DNA of 55,171 nucleotides from Chthoniobacteraceae bacterium (GTDB lineage: Bacteria > Verrucomicrobiota > Verrucomicrobiia > Chthoniobacterales > Chthoniobacteraceae), in the NCBI GenBank assembly GCA_947471505.1, contig CANIWM010000036.1, forward strand, positions 1 through 55,171, given 5' to 3'. Every line of letters starts with the position of its first letter. The first letter of the stretch is position 1. The notes beneath the pieces were generated by a model, which worked only from the letters and a program-made list of their open reading frames with translations, was not told the DNA's origin and did not search any database. Below are positions 1-8,485 of the stretch, piece by piece. The translations under genes were made by a program, and so were the position numbers.

Positions 1-789
1 CAGATCAAGGAACTGGAGGATTTCTTCGGAGTGGAGCTGACCCGTCGCCACGGCAAAGGGCTGGTCTTGACCGAGAATGGAAAAGAGTTGGTGGAAATCG
101 CCCGCGAGTCCATTGGCAGACTGCACGACTTCCAACTGAGGACGCAGAATCAGCCTGTGACTTTCTCCATCGGTAGTGGCGACAGTCTGGTGCAGTGGCT
201 CATTCTTCCGCGGCTAGCCACCCTGCAAAAGCGACTGCCCAATATAAACCTCCGGCTGCAAAACTTGCGGAGTGTTGAAATCGCGAATCGCCTACAGGAG
301 CTGAGTCTGGACTTCGGAATCGTCAGGCATGACGCGCTGCCCGAGTCGCTGGCGGCGTTCCAAATCGGGAAAATGGGGCACGCGCTCTTCTGCCCAAAGC
401 GGCTGCTCAAAAACACAAAACCACCGAGCCCGCGTCAGATACTTGAGACGACGCCTTTAGTCATGCAGACCAGCGATGGCGTATTCATGCGTCAGTTTCG
501 AGATTGGGAGGCGAAGAACCGGCTTACGATCTCCAAAATCCTCGAATGCGACTCTTTCCCTCAAGCGTGCGCAGCCCTGAAATCCGGCGAATATGCTGCG
601 ATTCTCCCGACGATTGCGCGGTGCGACTTACCGCAAGACACGTATCTGGAAGTCGCTTTGCCATTTCTGAACAAGCGCCCCCGCCAGCTCTGCGTCGCGT
701 GGAATCCAAGGACGCTGCGCCTCCGAACTGAAGCCGCCGACGTTTGCGATGCGCTCAAAGCGGTCCTCAAGCTCGATGTGATTTTTTAA
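1..789 (+). CDS. LysR-family transcriptional regulator, 5' end outside the window
   Basis: The open frame runs in from base 1 and ends at the TAA at 787-789, giving 262 visible residues. The first residues (QIKELEDFFGVEL, then RRHGKGLVLTENG) are the second half of a LysR winged-helix domain, including the stretch before the linker helix. The remaining ~220 residues fit the LysR ligand-binding domain (type 2 periplasmic-binding fold). A GTG at 31 could be mistaken for a start, but it lies inside the HTH domain, so the gene truly begins upstream of the window. LysR proteins usually control a neighbouring divergent gene; that partner would be off the left edge. The next gene is convergent, so no target can be proposed. 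Confidence 0.9.
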   Translation, partial: QIKELEDFFGVELTRRHGKGLVLTENGKELVEIARESIGRLHDFQLRTQNQPVTFSIGSGDSLVQWLILPRLATLQKRLPNINLRLQNLRSVEIANRLQELSLDFGIVRHDALPESLAAFQIGKMGHALFCPKRLLKNTKPPSPRQILETTPLVMQTSDGVFMRQFRDWEAKNRLTISKILECDSFPQACAALKSGEYAAILPTIARCDLPQDTYLEVALPFLNKRPRQLCVAWNPRTLRLRTEAADVCDALKAVLKLDVIF

Positions 790-913
790 ACGGGAAGGAT
801 TGGAGTTGGGAGAAGGGGACAGGAATGTTGAGATGCTGCATCGTCCATTGAGGTTCGTCTCTATTGCCCGAGAATTGGGGACGCATCGCGAGCCATCCGT
901 CATTCGCCATTCC

Positions 914-1567
914 TTACGAAGTACAGTCCGCCGAGCGCGCGGCATCCACAAACGCCCTCATCTTCGCCACGTCCTTGCGGGCAGGCTCAGACTCCACGCC
1001 GCTCGACACATCCACTACTGCCGGGCGCACGACGCGCACTGCCTCCGCCACATTATCCGGACGCAGACCACCCGCGAGCCAGACGGTGAGTGCCGGGTTC
1101 GCTTCGCGAAAGGTGCGGGCGAGCGCCAAATCCACCCGTGCCCCTGTGCCGCCGTAGGCCCCAGGAACGTGAGCATCGAGTAGGACATGGCGGGTGGAAA
1201 ACGCGTCGGCCCCGCTGGAGACTGCGGGGCTGTCCGCACGGAGAGCCTTGATGATCGGCTTGCTAAATGCCGCGATCTGCGCGCACTCCACCGCGTCCTC
1301 GTCGCCGTGAAGTTGTAGTGCATCGATGAATGGGAGCGCAGCGATCCGCGCGGCGAAATCGAGCGTGGCGTTGACGAGCAGCGCGACTCGGATGATGGGC
1401 AGTCGCTCGATCCACGCGGCGTTCGTTTCCAAATCAAGATACCGCTTCGTGCCAGTCCACGTATTGAATCCGAGCACGTCCGCGCCCGCGTCGATCGCGG
1501 CGAGGGCGTCGTCCTCGCGGATGATTCCGCAGACCTTCACCGCTGTGCGTCCTGCCGGCAGATTCAT
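914..1567 (-). CDS. trpF: Phosphoribosylanthranilate isomerase
   Basis: This 217-aa protein is the single-domain (beta/alpha)8 enzyme that converts N-(5-phosphoribosyl)anthranilate to CdRP in tryptophan synthesis in the cytoplasm. Visible family motifs are KVCG (11-14, with the catalytic Cys13), LQLHGDE (84-90), the catalytic Asp131 in LLDA, GGTG (139-142), LAGGLRPDNV (164-173) and the phosphate-binding DVSSGVE (186-192). Length matches the family. No other trp gene is in the window. Its ATG overlaps the stop of the upstream holin-like gene by four bases, so the two are probably translationally coupled. Confidence 0.95.
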   Translation of the reverse strand: MNLPAGRTAVKVCGIIREDDALAAIDAGADVLGFNTWTGTKRYLDLETNAAWIERLPIIRVALLVNATLDFAARIAALPFIDALQLHGDEDAVECAQIAAFSKPIIKALRADSPAVSSGADAFSTRHVLLDAHVPGAYGGTGARVDLALARTFREANPALTVWLAGGLRPDNVAEAVRVVRPAVVDVSSGVESEPARKDVAKMRAFVDAARSADCTS

Positions 1568-2019
1568 CGAATTTCGCGCACCTTCGCTTGTTTCATCCCG
1601 TCGCTCGCCTGTTCTGATTCGCCGCCCACCACCGCATCACGCTCGCGTCGTGCGGACGTCGCGCCAAACTTCGCCTTCAGCGATGAGTGGAAGAGAAAGC
1701 CCGTGATCCCAGTGATGATAGAGCCGCCCAGCGCGGTCGAATACTTCGCCACATGGAAGCCCGGCACGATGAAGCCGATCGTCTTGAAAATGAACACGTT
1801 CGCCGCGAGGTAGAACAGCACAAGCATCGGCAACGGCACCCGGCGAATCGCCAGCACCGAAGTCACTAACAGCGCAGGTCGGACGATGACTTGCGCCACC
1901 GCGAGCAGCGTCCCAACTGCCACCACCGGCAGCAACCCGGAGCAGCGGATGTCCGTTAGCCATACGGCCACAGTCACCCCAGCCGACATGGCCAACACGC
2001 GAAGAATAAACGATTTCAC
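1564..2019 (-). CDS. Phage-holin-like four-helix membrane protein (PF04020 type)
   Basis: The protein has about four hydrophobic segments, with the core VAVGTLLAVAQVIVRPALLV followed by a FYLAANVFIFKTIGF segment. This is the layout of the small 'phage holin family 4' proteins (YvlD-like) that are common in bacterial chromosomes and have no proven lytic role. A charged, presumably cytoplasmic tail of ~30 residues follows. I use the GTG at 2019; a TTG at 2055 would add 12 polar residues that do not look like part of the family. It overlaps trpF by 4 bp. Function unknown. Confidence 0.7.
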   Translation of the reverse strand: MKSFILRVLAMSAGVTVAVWLTDIRCSGLLPVVAVGTLLAVAQVIVRPALLVTSVLAIRRVPLPMLVLFYLAANVFIFKTIGFIVPGFHVAKYSTALGGSIITGITGFLFHSSLKAKFGATSARRERDAVVGGESEQASDGMKQAKVREIR

Positions 2020-2114
2020 AGTCCATCTATTTAGCGCGTCGCGGCCAACTTCCAAGCGCGAGCGTAAGTATTCTGAGCTTTGACGTTCCCTCCTTCCCGG
2101 TCTATACAGCGCCC

Positions 2115-3464
2115 ATGCACATCACGAACCCATCGCTCGTATTGCCACGCCGCACTTTTCTCCGAGGACTCGGAGCTTGTATTGCGCTGCCATTCCTAGA
2201 CGCCATGACGCCCGCCCGCGCCGCACTCGGCGGAGCCCCGAAACGCATGGCCTTCATCTACCTGCCCAACGGCATGGACATGGAAAACTGGACGCCGAAG
2301 AAGGCAGGCGCAGGCTACGACATGCCCGCCACGCTGGAGCCACTGAAGGCGCACCAAGCGCAACTCAGCGTCCTCTCCGGCCTCGCCCATGTGAACGCTC
2401 GCGCTGGTGCCGATGGGGCAGGGGACCACGCTCGGGCCAACGCCACATTCCTCACCGGCGTCCGTGCACGGAAGACGGCGGGCGCGGATATTCACATCGG
2501 CGTTTCGGTGGACCAAGTCGCCGCCCAAGCCATCGGGCGCGAGACGCGGCTGCCCTCGCTGGAGCTGACGTGCGATAACGCCAGCCGCAACGCCGGCGCG
2601 TGCGACAGCGGCTACGCGTGCGCTTACCAAAACAACATCTCGTGGCGAAATGAAAACTCCCCCATGCCCCCACTCGCCGACCCGCGCCTCGTCTTCGAGC
2701 GCCTCTTCGGCTCCGCGCCCGACCCCGATCTCGCTGCGGGCAAAGCACTCCGCGAGTCCTGCCGAGGCAGCATCCTCGACCTCGTCCGCGAGGACGCCAA
2801 AGCCCTCCAGCGCAGTCTCGGTGCCAGCGACCGGCGTAAGGTGGACGAATACCTCGCCGCCCTCCGCGAGACAGAAGTGGGCATCGCCCAAGCCGAGAAA
2901 TTCAAGGCCCAAATGCCCAAGCTCACCGCCATGGAAAAGCCCGAGGGCATCCCCGGCGACTTCACCGCACACGTCACCCTCATGTATGAGCTACTCGCCC
3001 ACGCCATCGCCACCGACTCCACGCGCGTCGCCACCTTCAGCGTCCTCCGCGAAGGCAGCAACCGCAGCTACGGCTGGCTCGGCGTGAACGACGGCCACCA
3101 CGAACTCTCCCACCACGGCGGCAGCCCCGAGAAGAAGGCCAAAATCGCCAAGATCAACCGCTGGCACATCGAGCGCTTCAACGAGTTCCTCACCAAACTG
3201 AAGACCTTCCGCGAAGGCGCAGGCACCGTGCTGGATAACTCCATGATCGTCCTCGGCAGCGCCATCGCCGACGGCGACCGCCACGCACACCACGACCTCC
3301 CCGTCCTCCTCGCAGGCGGCGGCGGCGGCTCGCTCAAGCCCGGTCGCCACATCCAGTTCGCAAAGGAAACCCCCATGTCGAATCTCTTCCTCACCATGCT
3401 CGGCAACATGGGCGTCAAAGCCGACAAACACGGCGACAGCACCGGCAAGCTCGAAGGCGTGTAG
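2115..3464 (+). CDS. Exported DUF1552 protein with Tat signal
   Basis: A 449-aa protein with an N-terminal twin-arginine motif (RRTFLRGLG, residues 12-20) and a hydrophobic stretch ending at an ARAA-type cleavage site near residue 37, so it is exported folded. The remainder matches DUF1552 proteins of Planctomycetes and Verrucomicrobia: YLPNGMDMENWTP near residue 50, and LEL(T)CDN and YACAYQNNISW in the middle. In most genomes this family sits next to a large DUF1587/1592/1588/1585 cytochrome-type protein. No such partner is present here: the next gene is convergent and unrelated. Biochemical function is not established. Confidence 0.88.
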   Translation: MHITNPSLVLPRRTFLRGLGACIALPFLDAMTPARAALGGAPKRMAFIYLPNGMDMENWTPKKAGAGYDMPATLEPLKAHQAQLSVLSGLAHVNARAGADGAGDHARANATFLTGVRARKTAGADIHIGVSVDQVAAQAIGRETRLPSLELTCDNASRNAGACDSGYACAYQNNISWRNENSPMPPLADPRLVFERLFGSAPDPDLAAGKALRESCRGSILDLVREDAKALQRSLGASDRRKVDEYLAALRETEVGIAQAEKFKAQMPKLTAMEKPEGIPGDFTAHVTLMYELLAHAIATDSTRVATFSVLREGSNRSYGWLGVNDGHHELSHHGGSPEKKAKIAKINRWHIERFNEFLTKLKTFREGAGTVLDNSMIVLGSAIADGDRHAHHDLPVLLAGGGGGSLKPGRHIQFAKETPMSNLFLTMLGNMGVKADKHGDSTGKLEGV

Positions 3465-3556
3465 TTGGATGTAATCTGCCTTACACAAAATGAGGCTGCT
3501 GAAAGGGTTCAAATCAGCAATCAATTCCTCCGACCAAAGAGGACACGCGGTCGCGG

Positions 3557-4408
3557 TTATTTCCGCGTGTCTTCTTTGAAGTGGAACGGCTTTCCGCCGG
3601 TGATTGCGTCGCTCGTGATGCTGGGGCACCAGTGCTTTTCAACGTGGGCGATGATGAGGTCGTGGCCGGTGAAGTGGTCCACTCCGGGAGGTCTCTCGGG
3701 GTTGTACATGGAGTCGGTCATGTCGCGCATGAAGACGACGTTTTTGCCGAGATAGACTTGCTGGCGGATGGCGAAGGGGCGACCGAGGACGCACATGTTG
3801 AGATGCACGCCGCAGAGGATGACGTTGTCGATTCCGCGTGCGGTGAGGAGGTTCCAGGTCTCCTGTCCGTCGTCGGTGAGGGCGTCGCCGGGGGCGAGTT
3901 CGATGATGGGGTGCTGGCGTTTCCACGGGGGGATGATTTCGCATTTCCGGTCGGTGCAGGAGCAGCCCATGTCGCTATCATCGACGGGGAGGACGGCTTC
4001 GTGTTTCGGGTCCGTCCAGCACCACGAGGTGCCCCATCGCGGTGTGTTGGCAAGCGGGACGGGCGTCTTTGCAAACGGCGCGGATTGGGCGAGTTTGCGC
4101 TGCGGCGTGCCGTTGTAAAAGTCGGTGACGCTGCTGGGTGCGTGGATGATGAAGATACCGTTCTTGCGGGCGGTTTTCAGCATTTCGTTCATCGGGACTG
4201 CGAGCTCGGTGACGCGCCGTGCGGCGCTGCGGCACCAGTGGTCGTCCCACATGTCGCAGACGATGATGGCGGTTTTTTCCGGCACCCACTCGGCGGGCTT
4301 TTCCGAGATAGCACCGTCGGTTTTTGCGCGGGAGCGCAGGGTGAGCGGGAGCGCCGGGTCGGCGAAGAGTGAAGTGGTCATGGCAAGGAAGATCAGCAGT
4401 GTGCGCAT
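3557..4408 (-). CDS. Exported isochorismatase-like cysteine hydrolase
   Basis: A 283-aa protein starting at the ATG at 4408, which gives a good signal peptide (RTLLIFLAMTTSLFA, cut near residue 16). An upstream in-frame start would add 36 residues ahead of it. The body is the isochorismatase/nicotinamidase fold: IIVCDMWDDHW supplies the catalytic Asp52, and GVHLNMCVLGR supplies the nucleophilic Cys206. A cysteine-rich insert (DMGCSCTDRKC, 147-156) between them may be structural. An exported member is unusual for metabolic isochorismatases and suggests hydrolysis of an extracytoplasmic amide. Substrate unknown. It is divergent from the hydrolase at 4559. Confidence 0.82.
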   Translation of the reverse strand: MRTLLIFLAMTTSLFADPALPLTLRSRAKTDGAISEKPAEWVPEKTAIIVCDMWDDHWCRSAARRVTELAVPMNEMLKTARKNGIFIIHAPSSVTDFYNGTPQRKLAQSAPFAKTPVPLANTPRWGTSWCWTDPKHEAVLPVDDSDMGCSCTDRKCEIIPPWKRQHPIIELAPGDALTDDGQETWNLLTARGIDNVILCGVHLNMCVLGRPFAIRQQVYLGKNVVFMRDMTDSMYNPERPPGVDHFTGHDLIIAHVEKHWCPSITSDAITGGKPFHFKEDTRK

Positions 4409-4558
4409 GGTGCGGTGATAGCAGAGCGGCGGACGGAGGCAATCTCTCTCAGCAGAGACGGATGATTGTGAATGTGCGGTCGGTGCGGGAGCGGGCAATG
4501 ACGCGGTCATCGACACCCGCGTTGCAGTTTCGATCAGACGTAGTAGAACGGTCGCGCC

Positions 4559-6748
4559 ATGACTCGACTCAGAACCGCGCTGCTCATCCTCTTCGCCTCA
4601 CTCACACTGCACGCACAGGTCCTTCCGGGCACCGCGCCGCTGGAGCCGAATCCTGATTTCTCGGCGGCGATGGTCGCCGGTATCGACCGCTTTGCGCTGC
4701 GCCGCATCGAGTCGTCGAAGCTCACCCGGAAGCCAAACCGCGATACCCTCAAGGCCATCCTCGGTGTCGTGGACCAGCGGCTTCCCATCACATCGCTGGA
4801 GCTCATCGGCGATACCAACACGCCAGCGTTGGTGCATGAAACCGACCGCGCCCGTGTATTTCGCGTGCGCTGGCCGGTGTTCCCCGGCGTCCACGGCGAG
4901 GGACTCTACGTGCAACCGAAAGCCGCGCCGTTTGCCAGAGTCATCTACATCCCCGATGCCAGCAGCAGTCCGGAAAAGCTCGTTGATGAAATGCTGCTCA
5001 CCGCTGGCTGCGAGATCGTCATCCCCATGCTCATCAGTCGCGATTCCGAGTTCAGCACCAACGAGCAATTCAGCATCCGAACGAACATCCCCCATCGCGA
5101 ATGGATCTACCGCCAGTCGTTCGAGCTGGGCCGTCACATCATCGGCTACGAAATCCAAAAGGCCCTGTCTCTCGTCGATGGGTTCAAAGCACAAGCTGAC
5201 CAACTCCCCGTCCTCATCGCCGGCGTAGGCGAAGGCGGAATGATCGCGATGCTCTCGGCTGCCATCGACGAACGCATCGATGCAGCCTACGTTCTCGGAC
5301 ACTTCGGCCCGCGCGAGTCCGTGTGGGAGGAACCCATTTATCGCAATGTCTTCGGCCTGCTCCGGGATTTCGGCGATGCCGAAGTCGCATCGCTCATAGC
5401 GCCCCGACCACTCGCCATCCAGCACCTCATGTTTCCCGAACTCTCCGGCCCACCCGCCGCGAAACCGGGGGAGCGCGCAATCGCCGCTCCGGGCAAGCTC
5501 ACCGCTCCGACCCTCGATGCAGCCAAAGCCGAAGTCGAACGCGCAAAAGCCCTCGCACCCGGCACCTGGATTCAGCTCCACACACAAGATCACGGCATCA
5601 GGGAAGTCGTCGCGCAAGTCTTCAAGAGCCCCACCGCCGACCGAATCCTCGGCGCAGTCGAAAACACCGGCAAGCCCGTCGTTTTAGAGCCCGACAACAC
5701 CCGCCAGAAGCGACAACTCCGCGAACTGGAATCCTTCACACAACGCCTTCTCGTCAGCACCGAAGCCGAACGCGATGCGCAGTTCTGGAAACGGGTTCCC
5801 ATCAAATCCGTCGCCGAGTTTGAGCAACACACCGTCGCCGAACGCGAGCGCTTTTGGAACGAAGTCATCGGTCGCCTTCCCAACCCCGACGCGCCCATGA
5901 ACCCGAAGAGCCGCTTCGTTCGCGAGACCGACACTGCCACAATCTACGAAGTCACCCTCGACGTCTGGCAGGATGTCTTCGTATGGGGCTGGCTGTGCCT
6001 GCCAAAAGACCTCAAGCCCGGCGAAAAGCGCCCGGTCATCGTCTGCCAGCACGGCCTCGAAGGAATCCCCGAAGACGTCTTCAACCCTGACCCAAAGTCC
6101 CCCGCATTTGCCCCCTACCAAGCCTTCGCGCTCCGACTCGCGGAGCAAGGATTCATAACCTTTGCGCCCCACAATCCCTATCGCGGCAGAGACGCATTTC
6201 GCACCCTGCAAAGAAAGCTCAACCCGCTCGGGCTCACACTCTACAGCGTCATCAACGGACAGCACCAACGCATCATCGAGTGGCTGAAAATGCAGCCCTT
6301 TACCCAGCCCGACAAGATCGCCTTCTACGGCCTCAGCTACGGCGGGAAATCCGCAATGCGCACACCCGCAGTCCTCACCGATTACTGCCTCAGCATTTGC
6401 AGCGGAGACTTTAACGAATGGGTGCGCAAGTGCGTCAGTACCGACATGCCCATGAACTACACCACCACCGGCGAATACGAAATCTGGGAGTGGAACATGG
6501 GTCGCACATTCAACTACGCCGAAATGGCCGCTCTCATCGCCCCACGTCCATTCATGGTTGAGCGCGGTCACGACGACGGCGTCGGCACCGACGAATGGGT
6601 CAACTACGAATACGCCAAAGTCCGCCGCCTCTACGACAAGCTAGGCCTGGCCGACCGCACCACCATCGAGCACTTCAACGGCCCTCACATGATCCACGGA
6701 GTCGGGACCTTCGAGTTCCTCAAGGATAAGCTCGGCTGGAAGCGGTAG
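4559..6748 (+). CDS. Exported tandem alpha/beta hydrolase (first copy degenerate)
   Basis: A 729-aa protein with a signal peptide (LRTALLILFASLTLHA). Two alpha/beta hydrolase units follow each other. The C-terminal unit (~450-729) is complete: a VIVCQHG oxyanion strand, nucleophile Ser593 in GLSYGG, acid in GHDDGVG and base in NGPHMIHG. It resembles acetyl-xylan-esterase/dienelactone-hydrolase-type family proteins. The N-terminal unit (~90-400) keeps the scaffold (VRWPVFPGVHGEGLYVQP; SLIAPRPLAIQH parallels ALIAPRPFMVERGH in the second unit). Where the nucleophile elbow should be it has GVGEGG (about 222-227), with no serine. The likely role is de-esterification of plant polysaccharide or a related ester outside the cytoplasm, by the C-terminal domain only. 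Confidence 0.82.
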   Translation: MTRLRTALLILFASLTLHAQVLPGTAPLEPNPDFSAAMVAGIDRFALRRIESSKLTRKPNRDTLKAILGVVDQRLPITSLELIGDTNTPALVHETDRARVFRVRWPVFPGVHGEGLYVQPKAAPFARVIYIPDASSSPEKLVDEMLLTAGCEIVIPMLISRDSEFSTNEQFSIRTNIPHREWIYRQSFELGRHIIGYEIQKALSLVDGFKAQADQLPVLIAGVGEGGMIAMLSAAIDERIDAAYVLGHFGPRESVWEEPIYRNVFGLLRDFGDAEVASLIAPRPLAIQHLMFPELSGPPAAKPGERAIAAPGKLTAPTLDAAKAEVERAKALAPGTWIQLHTQDHGIREVVAQVFKSPTADRILGAVENTGKPVVLEPDNTRQKRQLRELESFTQRLLVSTEAERDAQFWKRVPIKSVAEFEQHTVAERERFWNEVIGRLPNPDAPMNPKSRFVRETDTATIYEVTLDVWQDVFVWGWLCLPKDLKPGEKRPVIVCQHGLEGIPEDVFNPDPKSPAFAPYQAFALRLAEQGFITFAPHNPYRGRDAFRTLQRKLNPLGLTLYSVINGQHQRIIEWLKMQPFTQPDKIAFYGLSYGGKSAMRTPAVLTDYCLSICSGDFNEWVRKCVSTDMPMNYTTTGEYEIWEWNMGRTFNYAEMAALIAPRPFMVERGHDDGVGTDEWVNYEYAKVRRLYDKLGLADRTTIEHFNGPHMIHGVGTFEFLKDKLGWKR

Positions 6749-6811
6749 TGGAAATCCGGGCATCTTCGCTTGCGTGAGGCCCGCCGTTGGAACTAGTGCT
6801 TGGCAAGACGT

Positions 6812-7696
6812 ATGAAACTCTTCGCCTTCCTGACTATCCTTGCCACCGCCGCTTTCGCCGAAATGCCCAAGCCCGACCATGTGCTCAAGCTCTGGGAGAA
6901 GCCGCCCGGCGACTTCACCGTGCCGGGCCCCGAGGCATTCACTCCTTCGAATCCGAAGGACAAACTCCCTATCGCGCGGCTCACCAATATCGCCGACCCG
7001 CGGCTTGAGCTTTATGTGCCTGCTGCGGATAAAAGGAACGGTGCGGCGGTAGTCATCGTTCCCGGCGGCGGGTTCGGGATTCTCGCGAGCGAACACGAAG
7101 GCAGCGAGCTCGCCGTATGGTTCCGCGATCGTGGCGTCGTGGCGGGCGTCCTCCAGCACCGCTGCCCGACGAACAAGCTCGCAAATCCGTGGGAGTTTCC
7201 CGCGTGGGATACGCAGCGCGCAATGAGCACGCTCCGAGCGAAAGCGGCCGACTTCGGCGTGAAGTCCGATCGCATTGGGTTGTTCGGCTTCTCCGCCGGC
7301 GGACAGGTCGCGCTCATCGCCGCGACCAACGAACGCCTTTATCCCGCCGCGGATGAAACGGACAAAGCGAGTCTTCGGCCCGACTTCCTGATGCTCTGCT
7401 ACGCGTGGAAGATTCTCGCCGACAACTCGACCACCGAGCTGCGCTCGCAAATCAAAATCACCGAGCAAACGCCGCCTACGTTCTTGGCTCAGGCGTATGA
7501 TGATCCGGGCTCGCTTGCGGAGGGCAGCACGCTTGCATTTCTCGCATTGCGGAAGGCGAAGGTGTCTGCGGAGCTGCATATCTACAGCACCGGCGGCCAC
7601 GGGTTCGGACTTCGCCCAAATGAAACGCAGGCGCCGGGCGACTGGACCGGACGCCTCGATTTGTGGCTCAAAGCGCGCGGCCTCATCGCGAAGTAG
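6812..7696 (+). CDS. Exported alpha/beta hydrolase (BD-FAE/xylan esterase-like)
   Basis: A 294-aa protein. I start at the ATG at 6812, which begins the signal peptide (KLFAFLTILATAAFA); a TTG at 6800 is a weaker alternative. It has the HGGG-like VIVPGGGFGIL loop, nucleophile Ser161 in GFSAGGQ, a candidate acid in AYDDPGS and the base in GGHGFG. This pattern fits the esterase/lipase family that contains bifunctional feruloyl and acetyl-xylan esterases. It follows the tandem hydrolase at 4559-6748 on the same strand with a ~60-bp gap, so the two may be co-transcribed and act on the same exported substrate. Confidence 0.85.
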   Translation: MKLFAFLTILATAAFAEMPKPDHVLKLWEKPPGDFTVPGPEAFTPSNPKDKLPIARLTNIADPRLELYVPAADKRNGAAVVIVPGGGFGILASEHEGSELAVWFRDRGVVAGVLQHRCPTNKLANPWEFPAWDTQRAMSTLRAKAADFGVKSDRIGLFGFSAGGQVALIAATNERLYPAADETDKASLRPDFLMLCYAWKILADNSTTELRSQIKITEQTPPTFLAQAYDDPGSLAEGSTLAFLALRKAKVSAELHIYSTGGHGFGLRPNETQAPGDWTGRLDLWLKARGLIAK

Positions 7697-7727
7697 GGCG
7701 CAAGTTTAGCCGCGTAAAAGGGCGGAG

Positions 7728-8438
7728 TTACCGCGGGCGGACGATCATCTCTTCGATGATGACTCGGGAGGGGAGGTTGATGCACAGCAGGACGCACTCG
7801 GCGATGTCTTCGGGGCGCATCATTTTTTCCCGCGCGCTCGGGTCGGGGACGACGGGACGCTTATTGAGAAGCGGCGTGTCGATGTCACCGGGGAACACCG
7901 CGCAGGCTCGCACCCCCCGCCCACGCTCTTCGGCGTTGATGCTTTGGGTGAGCCCGGCGAGACCAAACTTGGACATAACGTATGCGGGCCCCGCCTTGGG
8001 CGAGGCTTGCTTGCCGGCGTCGCTGACGACGTTGACGATGGTGCCGCTGCCGCGCGTGCGCATCCCGGGGAGGAAGGCTTGCACGCAGTAATATGCGCCG
8101 TTGAGGTTGGCGTTCATCATGTCGTGGTAGTCGGGTAGGGAGAGGACTTCGAGGGCGCGCTTAGGGGCATTCGTTCCGGCGGAGTTGACGAGCACTTCCA
8201 CTTCTCCGAACTCAGCGAGGATGCGTGCGCCTGTCGCTTCGACCGAGGTGGAGTCCCCGATGTCGCAAGGGCAGGGGAGCAGCTTTGCTCCGTCGGGACC
8301 AGCGAGGGCCACCGTCTCGGCGAGAGCGCTGGCGCGGCGACCGATGATGGCGACGCGCCACCCTGCTTTCACGAGGGCGAGCGCTGTGGCTTGCCCGACT
8401 CCGCTGCCTGCTCCGGTAACGACTGCATTTTTTGTCAT
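7728..8438 (-). CDS. Short-chain dehydrogenase/reductase (SDR)
   Basis: A 236-aa classical SDR. It has the nucleotide-binding TGAGSGVG (8-15), NSAG (85-88, a variant of NNAG), and catalytic Ser139, Tyr153 and Lys157 (YVMSK). The residues after strand 2 (GRRA, ~33-36) suggest NADP preference; that is an inference. The start is the ATG at 8438; the open frame upstream of it is arginine- and proline-rich and not coding. Lone SDRs cannot be given a substrate from sequence. The gene is convergent with the esterase at 6812 and lies downstream of the CAP protein on the same strand. Confidence 0.9.
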   Translation of the reverse strand: MTKNAVVTGAGSGVGQATALALVKAGWRVAIIGRRASALAETVALAGPDGAKLLPCPCDIGDSTSVEATGARILAEFGEVEVLVNSAGTNAPKRALEVLSLPDYHDMMNANLNGAYYCVQAFLPGMRTRGSGTIVNVVSDAGKQASPKAGPAYVMSKFGLAGLTQSINAEERGRGVRACAVFPGDIDTPLLNKRPVVPDPSAREKMMRPEDIAECVLLCINLPSRVIIEEMIVRPR

Positions 8439-8485
8439 AGCGAGGGTGTGGCGGATGGGGCGCAGTGGCGTCAAGCCGTCGTGGT

